NCBI GenBank assembly: GCA_016934125.1
Contig: JAFGTL010000787.1
Location: forward strand, 1-5,839
Origin: Candidatus Hydrogenedentota bacterium
Lineage (GTDB): Bacteria > Hydrogenedentota > Hydrogenedentia > Hydrogenedentales > SLHB01
Direction of reading: 5' to 3'
DNA: 5,839 nt
The position numbers were made by a program, and so were the translations under genes. The notes below the pieces were generated by a model. The model searched no databases. It saw only the letters and a program-made list of their open reading frames with translations, and was not told the origin of the DNA. This document shows positions 5,386 through 5,839 of this stretch, piece after piece. Every line of letters begins with the position of its first letter. Within the stretch, counting starts at the first letter, position 1.

Positions 5386-5839
5386 ATGGCCCGGTTCCAC
5401 ATGAGCCGATGGATTCTGGCGCTGACGGCAATCGCCGTGGCCGTCCCCGCGTTGGCGCAGAACAGCACGGCGCCTATTGCGGCGGGGGAATTCGTCTATG
5501 TCGACGTGTATCGCCGGCCCGAGTTGACCACCACGATGCAAGTCGATCCCGACGGCAATATCTCGCTCCCCTACGTGGGCAAGGTGAACGTCCTCGGCAA
5601 GACGGAACGGGAAGCCGCTGTCGTCGTGTCCGCCGCGCTCCGCCGCATCCTCAAGAACCCTCAAGTCACCGTGTCCCGCAGTTCGGGCCTCTTCATGGGC
5701 GGCGCGCGCACGGCCGAAATGACCACCGAGATCGTCCCCCTCCACAACGCAAACGCCGAGAACCTCAGCAACGCCCTCCAGGGAATGACCTCCCAAGGCG
5801 GCTCCATCAGCTACGACCCCGATACCAACACCCTCCTCA
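5386..5839 (+). CDS. Partial secreted protein: Poly_export domain followed by a secretin N domain
   Basis: The first 151 codons of a gene that continues past the right edge. Residues 1-24 are a classical signal peptide with a predicted ALA|Q cleavage at 24/25; there is no +1 cysteine, so it is not a lipoprotein, unlike Wza. Residues 31-97 match the Poly_export (Wza/GumB) domain: AAGEFVYVDVYRRPEL (32-47), DPDGNISLPYVGKV (54-67), LGKTERE (70-76) and KNPQVTVS (90-97). Instead of an SLBB domain, residues 113-151 match the start of a secretin N (N1-type) domain: TEIVPLHNANAENLSNAL (114-131) and SYDPDTNTLL (142-151). The complete protein is likely an outer-membrane ring-forming secretin, but the C-terminal secretin barrel domain lies outside the window, so this is inferred. 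It follows the ATPase and TPR genes in the same operon. The ATG at 5386 has a good ribosome binding site. Confidence 0.85.
   Translation, partial: MARFHMSRWILALTAIAVAVPALAQNSTAPIAAGEFVYVDVYRRPELTTTMQVDPDGNISLPYVGKVNVLGKTEREAAVVVSAALRRILKNPQVTVSRSSGLFMGGARTAEMTTEIVPLHNANAENLSNALQGMTSQGGSISYDPDTNTLL

Noticed and set aside
3888..5468. 526-codon open frame on the minus strand
   Set aside because: It is antisense to the TPR protein gene and the start of the Poly_export gene; composition is Gly/Ala-rich with no domain, so it is a shadow frame.

Overview
This GC-rich window reads as chromosomal DNA from a Gram-negative (two-membrane) bacterium. The strongest evidence is the rightmost gene, which begins with a signal peptide and combines an outer-membrane polysaccharide-export domain with the start of a secretin domain. 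The mix of an FHA/GAF/HD-GYP regulator, an ExeA-type ATPase and strongly GC3-biased genes would fit Planctomycetota, Hydrogenedentota or a deltaproteobacterial-type lineage. No marker gene is present, so that placement is a weak guess.

Layout. Positions 1-105 (minus) hold the first 35 codons of a membrane-anchored or exported protein that starts with TTG behind a very strong ribosome binding site. Positions 167-1951 (minus) encode a 594-residue signalling protein: FHA, collagen-like Gly/Pro linker, GAF, HD-GYP phosphodiesterase and C-terminal four-cysteine zinc ribbon. All recognisable HD-GYP metal ligands are present. Positions 1952-2451 are a 500-bp divergent intergenic region. It contains a near-consensus sigma-70 promoter facing right (2138-2166), a plausible promoter facing left (2007-2036), an inverted TTGACAC/GTGTCAA pair and a roughly 280-nt GC-rich leader with a strong hairpin. 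Positions 2452-5839 (plus) are a tightly packed operon: an ExeA/GspA-like AAA+ ATPase, a single-pass membrane protein with an acidic cytoplasmic half and a TPR-like periplasmic half (4-bp ATGA overlap with the ATPase gene), and after 40 bp the truncated start of a Poly_export-plus-secretin protein.

How they may work together. The rightward operon resembles in logic the ExeA-ExeB-ExeD arrangement, in which a cytoplasmic ATPase and a bitopic inner-membrane partner help assemble an outer-membrane secretin. Here the partner is a large TPR protein and the secretin appears to carry a Wza-like Poly_export domain where an N0 domain is normally found. This may be an unusual secretion or exopolysaccharide-export system. 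The divergent HD-GYP protein, predicted to degrade cyclic di-GMP, is a reasonable candidate regulator by proximity only. Long open frames antisense to the real genes were treated as shadows of the GC-rich codon usage.
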